DNA from: Chloroflexota bacterium
GTDB taxonomy: Bacteria; Chloroflexota; Dehalococcoidia; JACPEP01
Length of the DNA: 64,000 nucleotides
NCBI GenBank assembly: GCA_016183425.1
Contig: JACPEP010000037.1
Coordinates: 1-64,000 of the forward strand
Reading direction: 5' to 3'
How positions within the stretch are numbered: the first letter of the stretch is position 1; every line of letters begins with the position of its first letter. Shown one piece after another: positions 33,495-42,584 of this stretch. Both the position numbers and the translations under genes were made by a program. Under the pieces are notes generated by a model. That model was not told the DNA's origin, did not search any database, and saw only the letters and a list, made by a program, of their open reading frames with translations.

Positions 33495-34823
33495 ATGGAG
33501 ACAAACTTCACTTTAGCCGTTACCGGCGACGCCATTATCAACCGTCGGTTGTCCGTCCATAGCGATGAGAGGTTTTTGTCTCTGATAAACATTCTTCGCC
33601 AGGCGGATGTCGCCTACACGCATTTGGAGACCTTGATCCACGACTATGATGGCCCTGAGGTGTACCCGGCGGCCGAGGCGGGCTGGACGTGGATGCGCTC
33701 CCCTCGCTTCGTGGTGGATGAGCTGAAGTGGGCCGGCTTCGATATTGTGTCCCATGCCTCGAATCACAGCCTGGATTACTCCTACGGCGGCCTTATGTCC
33801 ACCTGGCAGGCGCTCAGAGAGGCTGGTTTGCCCTGGGCGGGCACCGGGATGAACCTGGGGGAGGCCCGAGAGCCGGCCTACCTGGATACGGGAAAGGGGA
33901 GAGTAGCCCTCATATCCATGTGTTCATCCTTTATGGGGTGGGCCAAGGCCGGCGAGACAAGGCGAGATATGAAGGGCAGACCAGGCTTGAATCCCCTTCG
34001 CTTTTACTATCAGGTGGACGCCAAAACTTTGGAATCCATTAAACAGTTGGCCCATAATATGGGGTGGTGGATAACCCAGGTAGGCAAGACATGGTTGTTC
34101 AATCCAGCGGGCCTTCACAACGCAGTCAATAGATTTGAGGAAATAAACGAGCCGGGAATCACCCCCGTAGCCGATGAGGAGGATGTCAGGGGCAACTTGA
34201 ACTCCATTAAGGACGCCAAGAGGCAAGCAGACTATGTGATGGTGCATATCCATAGCCATGAATGGGATCCGGACAAAGGTTTGAGTGTCCCCGCTAAGTT
34301 CCTGCCTCCCTTTGCTAGAGCCTGTATCGATGCTGGAGCCGATGTGTTCGTTGCCCAGGGGAGCCATTCCCCCCTCAGGGGAATTGAGATCTATAGGAAC
34401 CGGCCCATTTTCTATGACCCGGGGGATTTCATGAGGATGAGCAACACGGTGAAGAAGCTTCCCTCCGATTACTACTGGCGGGCGGGGTATGGGGGGGAGG
34501 CCCGCCGCTGGGAGGCGACGCCCGCCGATGCCTTCGATGCTCGAGAGGAGCTACCGCCGCCCTCGAGTCCGGCTGGAGGCTACATCACGGCGCGGGTGCC
34601 CGCCTCCATAGTCGGTGTTTGTTCTTTTGCGGAGCCAGGGAGGCTAACCCAACTTAAGATCCATCCCGTGGTCTGGGCTGTGAAACCTCGCTCTCAGGGT
34701 GGCCTCCCCAGGCTGGCCGACCCGGAGACGGCCCGAAAAGCCATTGAGTACCTGAACGAGTTGTCGGCCCCCTTCGGTACCACGATAGAGTTCAAGGACG
34801 GGGTGGGGCTGGTTAAGATGTAG
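33495..34823 (+). CDS. CapA/PgsA-family metallophosphatase-like protein
   Basis: A 442-residue CapA-type (PGA_cap) protein. TGDAIINRR (near 9), AYTHLETLIHDYDGP (near 43), SHASNHSLDYSYGGLMSTWQALREAGLPWAGTGMN (near 90) and MVHIHSHEW, QGSHSPLRGIEIYRNRPIFYDPGDF are the family's metal-site motifs. CapA members take part in poly-gamma-glutamate capsule synthesis, but many, like this one without pgsB or pgsC nearby, are of unknown substrate. AAGAGGAG before the ATG supports the start. No signal peptide is apparent, which is unusual for the family. Confidence 0.85.
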   Translation: METNFTLAVTGDAIINRRLSVHSDERFLSLINILRQADVAYTHLETLIHDYDGPEVYPAAEAGWTWMRSPRFVVDELKWAGFDIVSHASNHSLDYSYGGLMSTWQALREAGLPWAGTGMNLGEAREPAYLDTGKGRVALISMCSSFMGWAKAGETRRDMKGRPGLNPLRFYYQVDAKTLESIKQLAHNMGWWITQVGKTWLFNPAGLHNAVNRFEEINEPGITPVADEEDVRGNLNSIKDAKRQADYVMVHIHSHEWDPDKGLSVPAKFLPPFARACIDAGADVFVAQGSHSPLRGIEIYRNRPIFYDPGDFMRMSNTVKKLPSDYYWRAGYGGEARRWEATPADAFDAREELPPPSSPAGGYITARVPASIVGVCSFAEPGRLTQLKIHPVVWAVKPRSQGGLPRLADPETARKAIEYLNELSAPFGTTIEFKDGVGLVKM

Positions 34824-34853
34824 CTGAGTTTTGACAAAAGAAAGGAATCGCCT

Positions 34854-36344
34854 TTGGCTCGCCCAACGACCTCTAAATACGACGTCATTGTGGTGGGGGC
34901 AGGGAACGCCGCTCTAACAGCCGCCCTATCGGCCTGCGAGGCCGGTGCCTCTAAGGTATTGGTTCTGGAGAAGGCCTCCTACGCCTTGAGAGGGGGTAAC
35001 AGCCGCTTCACGGGGGGCATCTTTCGCTTCACCTACAGCGGCCTTCCGGACATCAAGGAGTTGATACCTACCCTCACCCCAGCGGAACTAGCGGCCATGG
35101 AGGTGGGCACGTATGACCACGATGACTACTACAAAGCCATTATGCGGGTCACCGAGGGCCTGGCCGATCCCGAGCTTACCCGAGTTGTCATCGAAGAGTC
35201 CGCCTCTACCGCTCGGTGGATGGCCCACCTGGGGGTAGAGTGGGACCTCACTTTCCTCTTTGCTCGCACCGTGGGCGGTGTACGCTACTTCAACCCTGGT
35301 ACGGTGATAGAAGCCAAAGGAAGGGGCCCGGGACTTGTCGTCGCCCTTTTTAAAGCCGCCGAGAAGAAGGAGGCAATAGAGATTCGCTACGAGACCAAGA
35401 TGACGCGCCTCCTCATGGATTCCCGAGGCGTGGTTTATGGTGTTACCATAAAGAACAGAGAGGGCTTCCACGACATTCATAGCAAGGCCGTCATCCTGGC
35501 CTGTGGAGGCTTCGAGGCCAACACCGAGATGCGGGTAAAATATCTGGGCCCGGAGTGGAATACCGTCAAAGTTCGGGGAACCAGGTACGATACTGGGGAC
35601 GGCCTGAGGGCGGCCCTGGAAATGGGAGCTCAACCCTTCGGCCAGTGGTCCGGATGCCATGCCACGCCCATAGAGGCCAATGCTCCACCAGTGGGTGACG
35701 TGGAAATCTTCGATCGAACGAATCGCGTCGCATATATGTATAGCATAATGCTTAATGCCCGGGGCGAGCGATTCGTGGACGAGGGGGAGGACCTGGGGTC
35801 ATATACCTACGCCAAGACGGGCCGCGCCATCCTGGGCCAGCCCCGCGGCATCGCCTTTCAGGTATTCGATGCAAAAACCCATGATTTGCGAGAGGAGCGC
35901 TATTCCGTCTTGAGCACGCCAGCCTCCGCCAATACTCTTGATGAACTGGCAGAGAAGCTGGCCATAGACTCCGATGTTCTGGTATCTACCGTGCGCCGGT
36001 TCAACGAAGGAGTGAGGGGAGGAGAGTTCAACCCCGGCCTAAAGGATGGTAAAGGCACCAGAGGAGTTGTGCCTCCCAAGTCCAACTGGGCCCTTCCTCT
36101 AGATACACCTCCCTTTGTCGCCTACCCGGTATGTTGCGGCATCACTTTCACCTTCGGCGGCCTCAAGGTCAACACCAGGGCGCAGATGCTGGATACTGAA
36201 GACAACGTTATACCCGGTCTCTATGCAACAGGAGAGATTACCGGAGGCTTCTTTTATCACAACTACACCGCCGGAGCCGGTCTCATGCGGGGTGCCGTCT
36301 TCGGTCGCCTCGCCGGGGGAAATGCCGTAGTCGATATGCGTTAG
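34854..36344 (+). CDS. FAD-dependent tricarballylate-dehydrogenase-like flavoprotein
   Basis: A 496-residue FAD_binding_2 protein of the fumarate-reductase/TcuA group. The FAD-binding start is YDVIVVGAGNAALTAALSACEAGASKVLVLEKA (residues 8-40). The GGNSRFTGGIFRF region and the C-terminal GGLKVNTRAQMLDTEDNVIPGLYATGEITGGFFYHNYTAGAGLMRGAVFGRLAG follow. TcuA oxidises tricarballylate to cis-aconitate; here no tcuB or tcuC is seen, so the substrate is open. TTG start. Confidence 0.85.
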   Translation: MARPTTSKYDVIVVGAGNAALTAALSACEAGASKVLVLEKASYALRGGNSRFTGGIFRFTYSGLPDIKELIPTLTPAELAAMEVGTYDHDDYYKAIMRVTEGLADPELTRVVIEESASTARWMAHLGVEWDLTFLFARTVGGVRYFNPGTVIEAKGRGPGLVVALFKAAEKKEAIEIRYETKMTRLLMDSRGVVYGVTIKNREGFHDIHSKAVILACGGFEANTEMRVKYLGPEWNTVKVRGTRYDTGDGLRAALEMGAQPFGQWSGCHATPIEANAPPVGDVEIFDRTNRVAYMYSIMLNARGERFVDEGEDLGSYTYAKTGRAILGQPRGIAFQVFDAKTHDLREERYSVLSTPASANTLDELAEKLAIDSDVLVSTVRRFNEGVRGGEFNPGLKDGKGTRGVVPPKSNWALPLDTPPFVAYPVCCGITFTFGGLKVNTRAQMLDTEDNVIPGLYATGEITGGFFYHNYTAGAGLMRGAVFGRLAGGNAVVDMR

Positions 36345-36371
36345 GGGTGGGCACTCAGGAGGCGTCTCGGT

Positions 36372-36890
36372 GTGAAACTAGAGGTGTTCCTGGACCAGCA
36401 CCAAATCTCCCAGGCGGTGGAGCGCCTGGCGGGAGAAATCCAGCGGGATTATGAGGGGATGGACCTCTTGATGCTCGGCGTCCTCAAAGGGAGCTTTATC
36501 TTTATGGCTGACTTGGTGCGTCACCTCCGCCTGCCCCTGGAGATGGACTTCGTCCGCCTGTCCAGCTACGGCGATGCCACGGAGTCTTCCGGCCGGGTGA
36601 GCATGACCCAGGGTCCGAGCGGCGAAGTAAAAGGGCGTCCGGTGCTAATAGTGGAGGATATAGTAGATAGCGGCCTCACGGTGGATTTTCTGATGAAGCA
36701 TCTGGCGCGCCAGGGGCCCGCCTCAGTGCGTATCTGTGCCCTGTTGGACAAGCCCTCCCGAAGACAAGTCCCTCTCTCTATCCACTATCTGGGGTTTCAA
36801 ATCCCCGACCTCTTCGTTGTCGGTTATGGATTGGACTATGGAGAGAAATATCGTCACCTTCCCGATATCTGTGTGTTGAAACAGGAGTGA
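36372..36890 (+). CDS. hpt: Hypoxanthine phosphoribosyltransferase
   Basis: 172 residues, GTG start with GGAGG about ten bases upstream. A PRTase fold: LMLGVLKGSFIFMADLVRHL, the dipeptide-containing SYGDATESSGRV flexible loop, and the PRPP loop LIVEDIVDSGLTVDFL (about 96-111). VGYGLDYGEKYRHLPDI near the end is the purine-recognition part of Hpt. Salvages hypoxanthine or guanine. The next gene, ade, starts one base after its stop. Confidence 0.94.
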   Translation: MKLEVFLDQHQISQAVERLAGEIQRDYEGMDLLMLGVLKGSFIFMADLVRHLRLPLEMDFVRLSSYGDATESSGRVSMTQGPSGEVKGRPVLIVEDIVDSGLTVDFLMKHLARQGPASVRICALLDKPSRRQVPLSIHYLGFQIPDLFVVGYGLDYGEKYRHLPDICVLKQE

Positions 36891-36891
36891 G

Positions 36892-38607
36892 ATGGGGCTA
36901 GCCGATTATATAGCCGTAGCCAAAGAAGAGGCCCCAGCGGACCTCCTCCTCAAGAATGCCCGCGTCGTAAACACCCTCAGCGCTCAGGTGGAGGAGGCGG
37001 ATGTGGCCATCTATGGCGGACGTATCGTGGGTGTGGGGAGCTATTCCCGGGGCCGTAGGACGATGAACCTGAAGGGCAAATACCTCCTTCCTGGCCTTAT
37101 CGACGGTCACACCCATGTGGAAAGCTCTCTCCTGCACGTGCCCCAATATGCTCGGGCGGTGGTGCCTCATGGTACCGTGGCTGCCGTCACCGACCTCCAC
37201 GAGATGGCCAACGTGGCTGGCCTGGAGGGGGTGCGTTACCTTATGGATTGTGCCCGACCCCTGCCCTTGGATCTTTACTTTATGCTTCCCTCCTGTGTCC
37301 CGGCCACGTCTTTAGAGACGGCGGGGGCTCGCCTCAGCGCGCGAGAGCTTCGGCCCGCCCGGCGTTGGCGGCGGGTGCTGGGGCTAGGGGAGGTGATGAA
37401 TTTCCCTGGAGTGCTGACTGGCGATGCCGATGTTTTGGCCAAGCTGGACTTTTCCCAGGAGGGGGTGATAGACGGCCATGCCCCAGAGCTGAGAGGCAAG
37501 GAGTTGAACGCCTATCTGTCTGCCGGCATCGGCTCCGACCACGAGTGCACCACCTACCAGGAGGCTCAAGAGAAGCTGCGCCGGGGAATGTATATCATGA
37601 TTCGGGAGGGCTCCGCAGAAAAGAACCTGGAGGCGCTCCTGCCCCTGGCCCAGGGCGACGCCCATCGCCGGTGTATGCTGGTGGTGGACGACCGTAGCGC
37701 CACCGACCTGTTGCGAGATGGCGACATGGACGCTGTGGTGAGGCGGGCTATCCGACTGGGTCTGGAACCGATACGGGCCATTCAACTAGCTACCATCAAT
37801 CCAGCTCAGTATTTCGGCTTGCGCCGTTTGGGGGCCATAGCCCCCAGCTATGAGGCCAGCGTAATCGTGGTGGACGACCTGCGCAGCTTCCAGGTAGAGA
37901 AGGTATTCCGTAGGGGACGACTGGTGGCTCAGGAGGGAAAGGCCCTCTTCTCACCTCAAGCCAGCGTATCAGAGGAGATAGGGCATACGGTACGCATCAA
38001 GGCCTTCACCGTGGAAGATCTGTTCCTCCCTGTCACTAGGGACACATGGCCCATTATAGAAGTTGTTCCCGGGCAGGTTATCACCAAGAAGAAGGTGGCA
38101 AAGGCAGCCGTCCAGGATGGTCGGGTGGTATCAGATACCGAACGAGATATTCTAAAGCTGGCGGTGGTGGAGCGGCACCGAGCTACGGGAAACATCGGTC
38201 TGGGGCTAGTCACCGGCTTTAGCCTGAAAAGAGGCGCTCTGGCCTCCTCGGTGGCCCATGACTCTCATAATGTGGTAGTGGTAGGAACGGACGATGGAGA
38301 CATGTACCAAGCGGTCAAGGAGGTAGAGGAGCGTCAGGGGGGCTTGGTGGCGGTGGCGGGGGGCCGACTGGAGGCGGCCCTGGCTCTACCCGTGGCCGGC
38401 ATCCTCTCACCGGAGCCCCTTGAGGCTGTGGTGGCCCACCTGGAGAAGCTGAATCAGGCCGCCAGGGATATGGGCTGTTCTCTGCCCGCCCCCTTTGATA
38501 CCCTTTCTTTTCTTGCCCTCCCTGTCATCCCAGAGCTGCGTCTCACCGATCTGGGGTTGGTGGAGGTAACCCCGGGCTATATCGCCAGGTGGTCATGGAA
38601 GACTTGA
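36892..38607 (+). CDS. ade: Adenine deaminase
   Basis: A 571-residue amidohydrolase that turns adenine into hypoxanthine, the substrate of Hpt next door. Motifs: PGLIDGHTHVESSLL (HxH, near 73-79), DLHEMANV, VIDGHAPEL, IGSDHECTTYQEA and the C-terminal Ade domain with GFSLKRGALASSVAHDSHNVVVVGTDDGDM. Length and motifs are complete. Deaminase plus Hpt gives a two-step adenine salvage route. Confidence 0.95.
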   Translation: MGLADYIAVAKEEAPADLLLKNARVVNTLSAQVEEADVAIYGGRIVGVGSYSRGRRTMNLKGKYLLPGLIDGHTHVESSLLHVPQYARAVVPHGTVAAVTDLHEMANVAGLEGVRYLMDCARPLPLDLYFMLPSCVPATSLETAGARLSARELRPARRWRRVLGLGEVMNFPGVLTGDADVLAKLDFSQEGVIDGHAPELRGKELNAYLSAGIGSDHECTTYQEAQEKLRRGMYIMIREGSAEKNLEALLPLAQGDAHRRCMLVVDDRSATDLLRDGDMDAVVRRAIRLGLEPIRAIQLATINPAQYFGLRRLGAIAPSYEASVIVVDDLRSFQVEKVFRRGRLVAQEGKALFSPQASVSEEIGHTVRIKAFTVEDLFLPVTRDTWPIIEVVPGQVITKKKVAKAAVQDGRVVSDTERDILKLAVVERHRATGNIGLGLVTGFSLKRGALASSVAHDSHNVVVVGTDDGDMYQAVKEVEERQGGLVAVAGGRLEAALALPVAGILSPEPLEAVVAHLEKLNQAARDMGCSLPAPFDTLSFLALPVIPELRLTDLGLVEVTPGYIARWSWKT

Positions 38608-38776
38608 GCCACTACCAGGCGGCGACGGTCTTCCCTGGGCATCCTCCCTCGAGGCCGACCATGAGGGGTTTTCCTGAAGTGGGAACTTGATGCCTTGTGC
38701 TATGCGCCTTGTTCATTCTAAAATACGGCGTAAAGAATTAATAAACTGTGGAGAAATAGAAGGAGAAATAGAAAAA

Positions 38777-39292
38777 ATGGCCCTATTAAAAGACTACATT
38801 AGAGACGTCCCTGATTTTCCCCAAACAGGCATCATATTCAGGGATATCTGTCCCTTATTGCAAGACAGACGGGCATTTAAAGAAGCTGTAAACACCTTGG
38901 CAAATAAACATAGAAACCAGGGCATAGACTTGGTAGTTGCGGTTGAGGCAAGAGGCTTTATCTTTGGTGGCGCTATTGCCTATGAGTTGGGCGCAGGATT
39001 TGTGCCTGTGCGCAAGAAAGGGAAACTTCCTGCTGAAAAGTATTCCGTAACCTACGATTTGGAATATGGCACCGATACATTAGAGATACATCAGGATGCC
39101 ATAAATCCGGGTGCTAAAGTTTTGATCGTGGATGACCTTTTGGCTACAGGGGGTACAGTTGATAGTGTAACAGCGTTAATACAACAACTTCAAGGAAATG
39201 TTGTGGGTATTGCTTTCTTAATTGAGCTTACTGCCTTAAACGGTAGAGAGAAATTAAACAAATACCCGGTCTATTCACTAATTAAGTATTAG
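38777..39292 (+). CDS. apt: Adenine phosphoribosyltransferase, probably acquired
   Basis: 171 residues from the ATG at 38777 (GAAGGAG ten bases upstream; the open frame begins earlier). Apt converts adenine and PRPP to AMP. Seen: LKDYIRDVPDFPQTGIIFRDICPLLQD, VAVEARGFIFGGAIAYELG, RKKGKLPAEKYSVTYDLEYGTD and the PRPP loop VLIVDDLLATGGTVDS. The gene is clearly AT-richer than hpt and ade, with codons such as AAA, TTA and ATA used freely. It lies between ade and a remnant of an ade 3' end, which suggests insertion by recombination. Confidence 0.93.
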   Translation: MALLKDYIRDVPDFPQTGIIFRDICPLLQDRRAFKEAVNTLANKHRNQGIDLVVAVEARGFIFGGAIAYELGAGFVPVRKKGKLPAEKYSVTYDLEYGTDTLEIHQDAINPGAKVLIVDDLLATGGTVDSVTALIQQLQGNVVGIAFLIELTALNGREKLNKYPVYSLIKY

Positions 39293-39379
39293 GATTGGCC
39301 CAGGAACTCCGGTCGTCAAGGCAAATAGGTAATAGACGGGGCGGAAAGAGCCGATCCCTGGTTTTATCGGCGGTCCACT

Positions 39380-39470
39380 CTCTTTGCCCTCCTGTCATCC
39401 CTCAGAGCTCCGCCTCACCGACCTGGGGTTGGTAGAGATGGGGCTGGCCCCTAAGCTGATTGACCGATAG
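39380..39470 (+). pseudogene. Remnant of an ade 3' end
   Basis: Bases 39383-39438 are closely similar to the end of ade (38510-38569): both contain CTGTCATCCC, CAGAGCT, CTCACCGA and CTGGGGTTGGT in the same order. A two-base insertion and other changes break the frame in the middle. The last part reads in frame as LGLVEMGLAPKLIDR and a stop at 39468-39470. Confidence 0.75.
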
Positions 39471-39586
39471 TGTCCCCTTTATTCCTGCTTTAGGGGGATA
39501 GGAAGCTTCTTTCCCGGTGTCAGAGGGCGGCAAAGGAAAGACCCGAATCACCCAGGAGGGTGCTCGTGAATAATTTGGACACTATC

Positions 39587-39615
39587 TTGTTCCTGTCACC
39601 TGGAAGTGCTAGACT
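39587..39615 (+). promoter_or_regulatory. Promoter of the PAC2 gene
   Basis: TTGTTC (39587-39592), 17 bases, TAGACT (39610-39615), with TG at 39607-39608 giving the extended TGCTAGACT. Confidence 0.5.
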
Positions 39616-39683
39616 TGTTACGCCGCCCGGGGAAGCATGACCTCCAGGGAGTAATGCGAAGTAGTGCTGGCTGAAGGTATGAC

Positions 39684-40583
39684 GTGGAGAATGTGGTTAT
39701 TCACCAGCTACCATCTCTAAGAGAAGCCACCATGGTAGCCGCCTTTACCGGATGGCCAGATGCGGGACAGGTAGCCAGCGGAGGGGTAGCCTATCTGCGG
39801 GATAAGCTGGAGGCCAGGAAGTTCGCCCATATCCAGGCGGAGGAATTCTACATTTTTACCCGACACCGGCCCCACATCGTCATCGATGAGGGTGCCGTGC
39901 GACGGCTGAGCTGGCCTGTAAACGAATTCTACTACTGGCAGGGCCAAACACCAGCTCCGGATCTGGTCATCTTTTTGGGTGCCGAGCCCCATCTCAAGTG
40001 GCACACCTACGTGGACTGTATCCTGGACATCGCTCAGGAGTGTCATGTGGAACGCTTAATCTCTTTGGGAGGAACCTTAGACAGCGTGCCCCACACCATG
40101 GACTGCCCTATATCGGGTTCCGCCAGTGAGCCAAGGCTCAGAGAGAAGTTGCAGCGGCTGTCAGTTCGCTCCTCGAATTATCAGGGCCCCACCAGCATTC
40201 ACTCCCTTCTCATGGATACCGCCGCTGGGAGGGGAATGGCCACCGCCAGCCTTTGGGGCCACGCCCCCCACTATCTTCAGTCCATCCCCAACCCCAAAGT
40301 GACCTATCGTCTTCTGGACAGACTGAGCCATTTACTGGAGATGGAAACAGACCTGGAAGAGCTGAAAATAGCCGCCGCCACTCTGGTACAGAAGGTGGAT
40401 GAGGCACTGCTACGCAACCCCGAGCTTCTCAGCTACGTGCGCCGTTTAGAAGAGATATACCAAGAAACCGCCACCCCTCCAGAGGAATCCACCGTCTCCG
40501 ACTCCATCTTTCAGGAGTTAGAGGACTTCCTTCGGCAGCACCGAGAGAAAAGAACCCAGGACGACGACCCTCTTTGGCAATAA
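39684..40583 (+). CDS. PAC2-family protein
   Basis: A 299-residue PAC2 (proteasome assembly chaperone 2-like) protein, also called the ATP-grasp-associated or DUF75 group. The N-terminal MVAAFTGWPDAGQVASGGVAYLRDKLEARKFAHIQAEEFYIFTRHRP block and the central GTLDSVPHTMDCPISGSAS motif are typical. The C-terminal helix region (about 220-295) is charged and coiled-coil-like. Bacterial members have no established job. GTG start; the gene is convergent with the Opp operon. Confidence 0.85.
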   Translation: MENVVIHQLPSLREATMVAAFTGWPDAGQVASGGVAYLRDKLEARKFAHIQAEEFYIFTRHRPHIVIDEGAVRRLSWPVNEFYYWQGQTPAPDLVIFLGAEPHLKWHTYVDCILDIAQECHVERLISLGGTLDSVPHTMDCPISGSASEPRLREKLQRLSVRSSNYQGPTSIHSLLMDTAAGRGMATASLWGHAPHYLQSIPNPKVTYRLLDRLSHLLEMETDLEELKIAAATLVQKVDEALLRNPELLSYVRRLEEIYQETATPPEESTVSDSIFQELEDFLRQHREKRTQDDDPLWQ

Positions 40584-40590
40584 ACGGGGA

Positions 40591-41568
40591 CTAAACTCGT
40601 ATGCAGGCCACTACGTGACCTGGCCTCTCTTCTTTCAGGGGCGGCTCAATCTCGGCGCACTCCACGATGGCCTTGGGACAACGGGTGCGGAATCGGCAGC
40701 CGCTGGGCGGATTGGCCGGACTGGGAGTCTCACCATGGATAACGACCCTCTCCGTCCTTCGGGCACGGGGAGACGGGGGAGGCACGGCGGCCAGCAAAGC
40801 CTGGGTATAGGGATGTAACGGCTCCCGATATAGGTCATCTCCTGTAGCCAGCTCCATCAACTTTCCTAGGTAGATAACGGCCACCCGATCGCTGACATGC
40901 TGCACCACGCTCAGGTCGTGGGATATAAAGAGGTAGGTGAGGTGAAACTCGTCCTGAAGGTCTTTGAGCAGATTCAGAACCTGACCCCGGATGGAAACGT
41001 CCAGGGCGGATACTGGCTCGTCTCCGATGATGAACTTGGGGCTGGCCGCCAGGGCGCGCGCCACGCCAATGCGTTGCCGCTGCCCTCCGCTGAACTGATG
41101 GGGATAACGCTTGGCGTGGAAGTCTGTCAAGCCTACCGTGTTCAGAATCTCCCCCACCTTCTCCTTCTGCTCGGCGTTGGAATACAAGTTGAAGGCCTTC
41201 ATGGGTGTTCTAACGATGGCCTCCACTGTCATACGGGGATTGAGGGAAGCGTAGGGGTCCTGAAAGACTAGCTGCATATCCTTGCGAAGGAGGCGTAGCT
41301 TCTCCCCTTTCAGAGAGCATACGTCCTCGCCATCGAAATAAACATGCCCCGAAGTAGCCGGCATTAACCCCAGGATCACCCGAGCCAAAGTTGTCTTGCC
41401 GCAGCCGGACTCCCCTACCATACCCAGGGTTTCCCCCCGACGGATGGTAAAACTGATCTTGTCCACCGCCTGCACCGACCCCGTGATTCGCTCGAAGATG
41501 ATCCCCCGCCTTATAGGGAAGTGCTTCGTCAGGTTCTGTACATCGATGAGAATGTTATCTTCAGCCAT
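40591..41568 (-). CDS. Oligopeptide/dipeptide ABC transporter ATPase (OppF type)
   Basis: 325 residues. Walker A GESGCGKT, Q-loop QLVFQDPYASLNPRMTV, signature FSGGQRQRIGVARALA, Walker B IIGDEPVSALDVS. The C-terminal oligo_HPY part has CRFRTRCPKA, whose cysteines can bind an Fe-S cluster in related proteins. The ATG at 41568 is two bases after the OppD stop. Last gene of the five-gene set. Confidence 0.9.
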   Translation of the reverse strand: MAEDNILIDVQNLTKHFPIRRGIIFERITGSVQAVDKISFTIRRGETLGMVGESGCGKTTLARVILGLMPATSGHVYFDGEDVCSLKGEKLRLLRKDMQLVFQDPYASLNPRMTVEAIVRTPMKAFNLYSNAEQKEKVGEILNTVGLTDFHAKRYPHQFSGGQRQRIGVARALAASPKFIIGDEPVSALDVSIRGQVLNLLKDLQDEFHLTYLFISHDLSVVQHVSDRVAVIYLGKLMELATGDDLYREPLHPYTQALLAAVPPPSPRARRTERVVIHGETPSPANPPSGCRFRTRCPKAIVECAEIEPPLKEERPGHVVACIRV

Positions 41569-41570
41569 GG

Positions 41571-42584
41571 CTATTCCACCAACCAGCACCGAACCCAGTG
41601 CCCCGGATCAACCTCCCTTAGCTCTTGGGGGGTGGAGATACAGTCGGGCCTGGCAACCGAACAACGAATAGCAAAGCTGCATCCCTTGGGCAAGCGAGCC
41701 AGGTTGGGAGGTTGCCCCTCGATGGTCGTCAACCGGCTGCGCCGCTGATCCAACCGGGGTAGGGAGTTAAAAAGCCCGATGGTGTAGGGATGCCGCGGCG
41801 TCTCAAAAAGGGGCTCGATCTTGGCCAACTCCACGATCTTTCCCGCATACATCACCGCAACCCTCTGGCACAGATCGGCCACCACCCCCAGGTCATGGGT
41901 GATAAGGAGAACGCCCATGCCGTGCTCCCCTTGGATGTCCCGCACCAGATCCATAATCTGAGCCTGAATGGTAACGTCCAGAGCCGTGGTAGGCTCGTCC
42001 AAGATGATAAGCTCGGGATCGTTGGCGATGGCCATGGCGATCATCACCCTCTGCCTCATACCACCGCTAAACTGGAAGGGGTAATCTTTGGCCCGATCGG
42101 CGGCGTCAACGATGCGCACCGATTCCATCAACTCCACCGAGCGTTTCCAAGCCTCCTCTCGACTGATATTCTGGTGGATTAGGAGCCCTTCGGCGATCTG
42201 ATCCCCGATCCTGAACACCGGATTGAGGTAGGTCATGGGGTCCTGAAAGACGATGGAGATACGGTTGCCCCGCAACGAGCAAATCTCATCGTAGTCCGAC
42301 GCCATCAAGTTATGGTCTCTGAGGTACACCTTCCCGCCCATGATCTTCCCCGGCGGTGGCACCAAACGCAAAATGGAGAGGGCAGTCATGCTTTTGCCGC
42401 AGCCCGACTCCCCCACCAGACCAAACGCTTCGTTGGGGTAGATTTCAAAGTTTATTCCATCTACCGCCCTGACCACCCCCTCGCGGGTGAAGAAATATGT
42501 CCTTAGGTCCTCCACTTTCAGCGCCGGCTGATTGGAGACTTTTTTGTCCCGGGCCAACTTGTGTTTTTGTACCTGCTGCTTCAT
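41571..42584 (-). CDS. Oligopeptide/dipeptide ABC transporter ATPase (OppD type)
   Basis: 337 residues. The start at 42584 overlaps the permease stop as ATGA. Walker A GESGCGKS, Q-loop SIVFQDPMTYLNPVF, signature FSGGMRQRVMIAMAIA, Walker B LIILDEPTTALDVT, and C-terminal CSFAIRCSVARPDC. Pairs with the OppF-type subunit to power import. Confidence 0.9.
   Translation of the reverse strand: MKQQVQKHKLARDKKVSNQPALKVEDLRTYFFTREGVVRAVDGINFEIYPNEAFGLVGESGCGKSMTALSILRLVPPPGKIMGGKVYLRDHNLMASDYDEICSLRGNRISIVFQDPMTYLNPVFRIGDQIAEGLLIHQNISREEAWKRSVELMESVRIVDAADRAKDYPFQFSGGMRQRVMIAMAIANDPELIILDEPTTALDVTIQAQIMDLVRDIQGEHGMGVLLITHDLGVVADLCQRVAVMYAGKIVELAKIEPLFETPRHPYTIGLFNSLPRLDQRRSRLTTIEGQPPNLARLPKGCSFAIRCSVARPDCISTPQELREVDPGHWVRCWLVE

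Larger units (their letters stand above)
39293..39683. other. Gap after apt with an ade remnant and a promoter
   Basis: About 390 bases without an intact gene. It holds the ade-like fragment (39380-39470) and the promoter of the PAC2 gene (39587-39615). The rest shows nothing that I can support. Confidence 0.5.
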
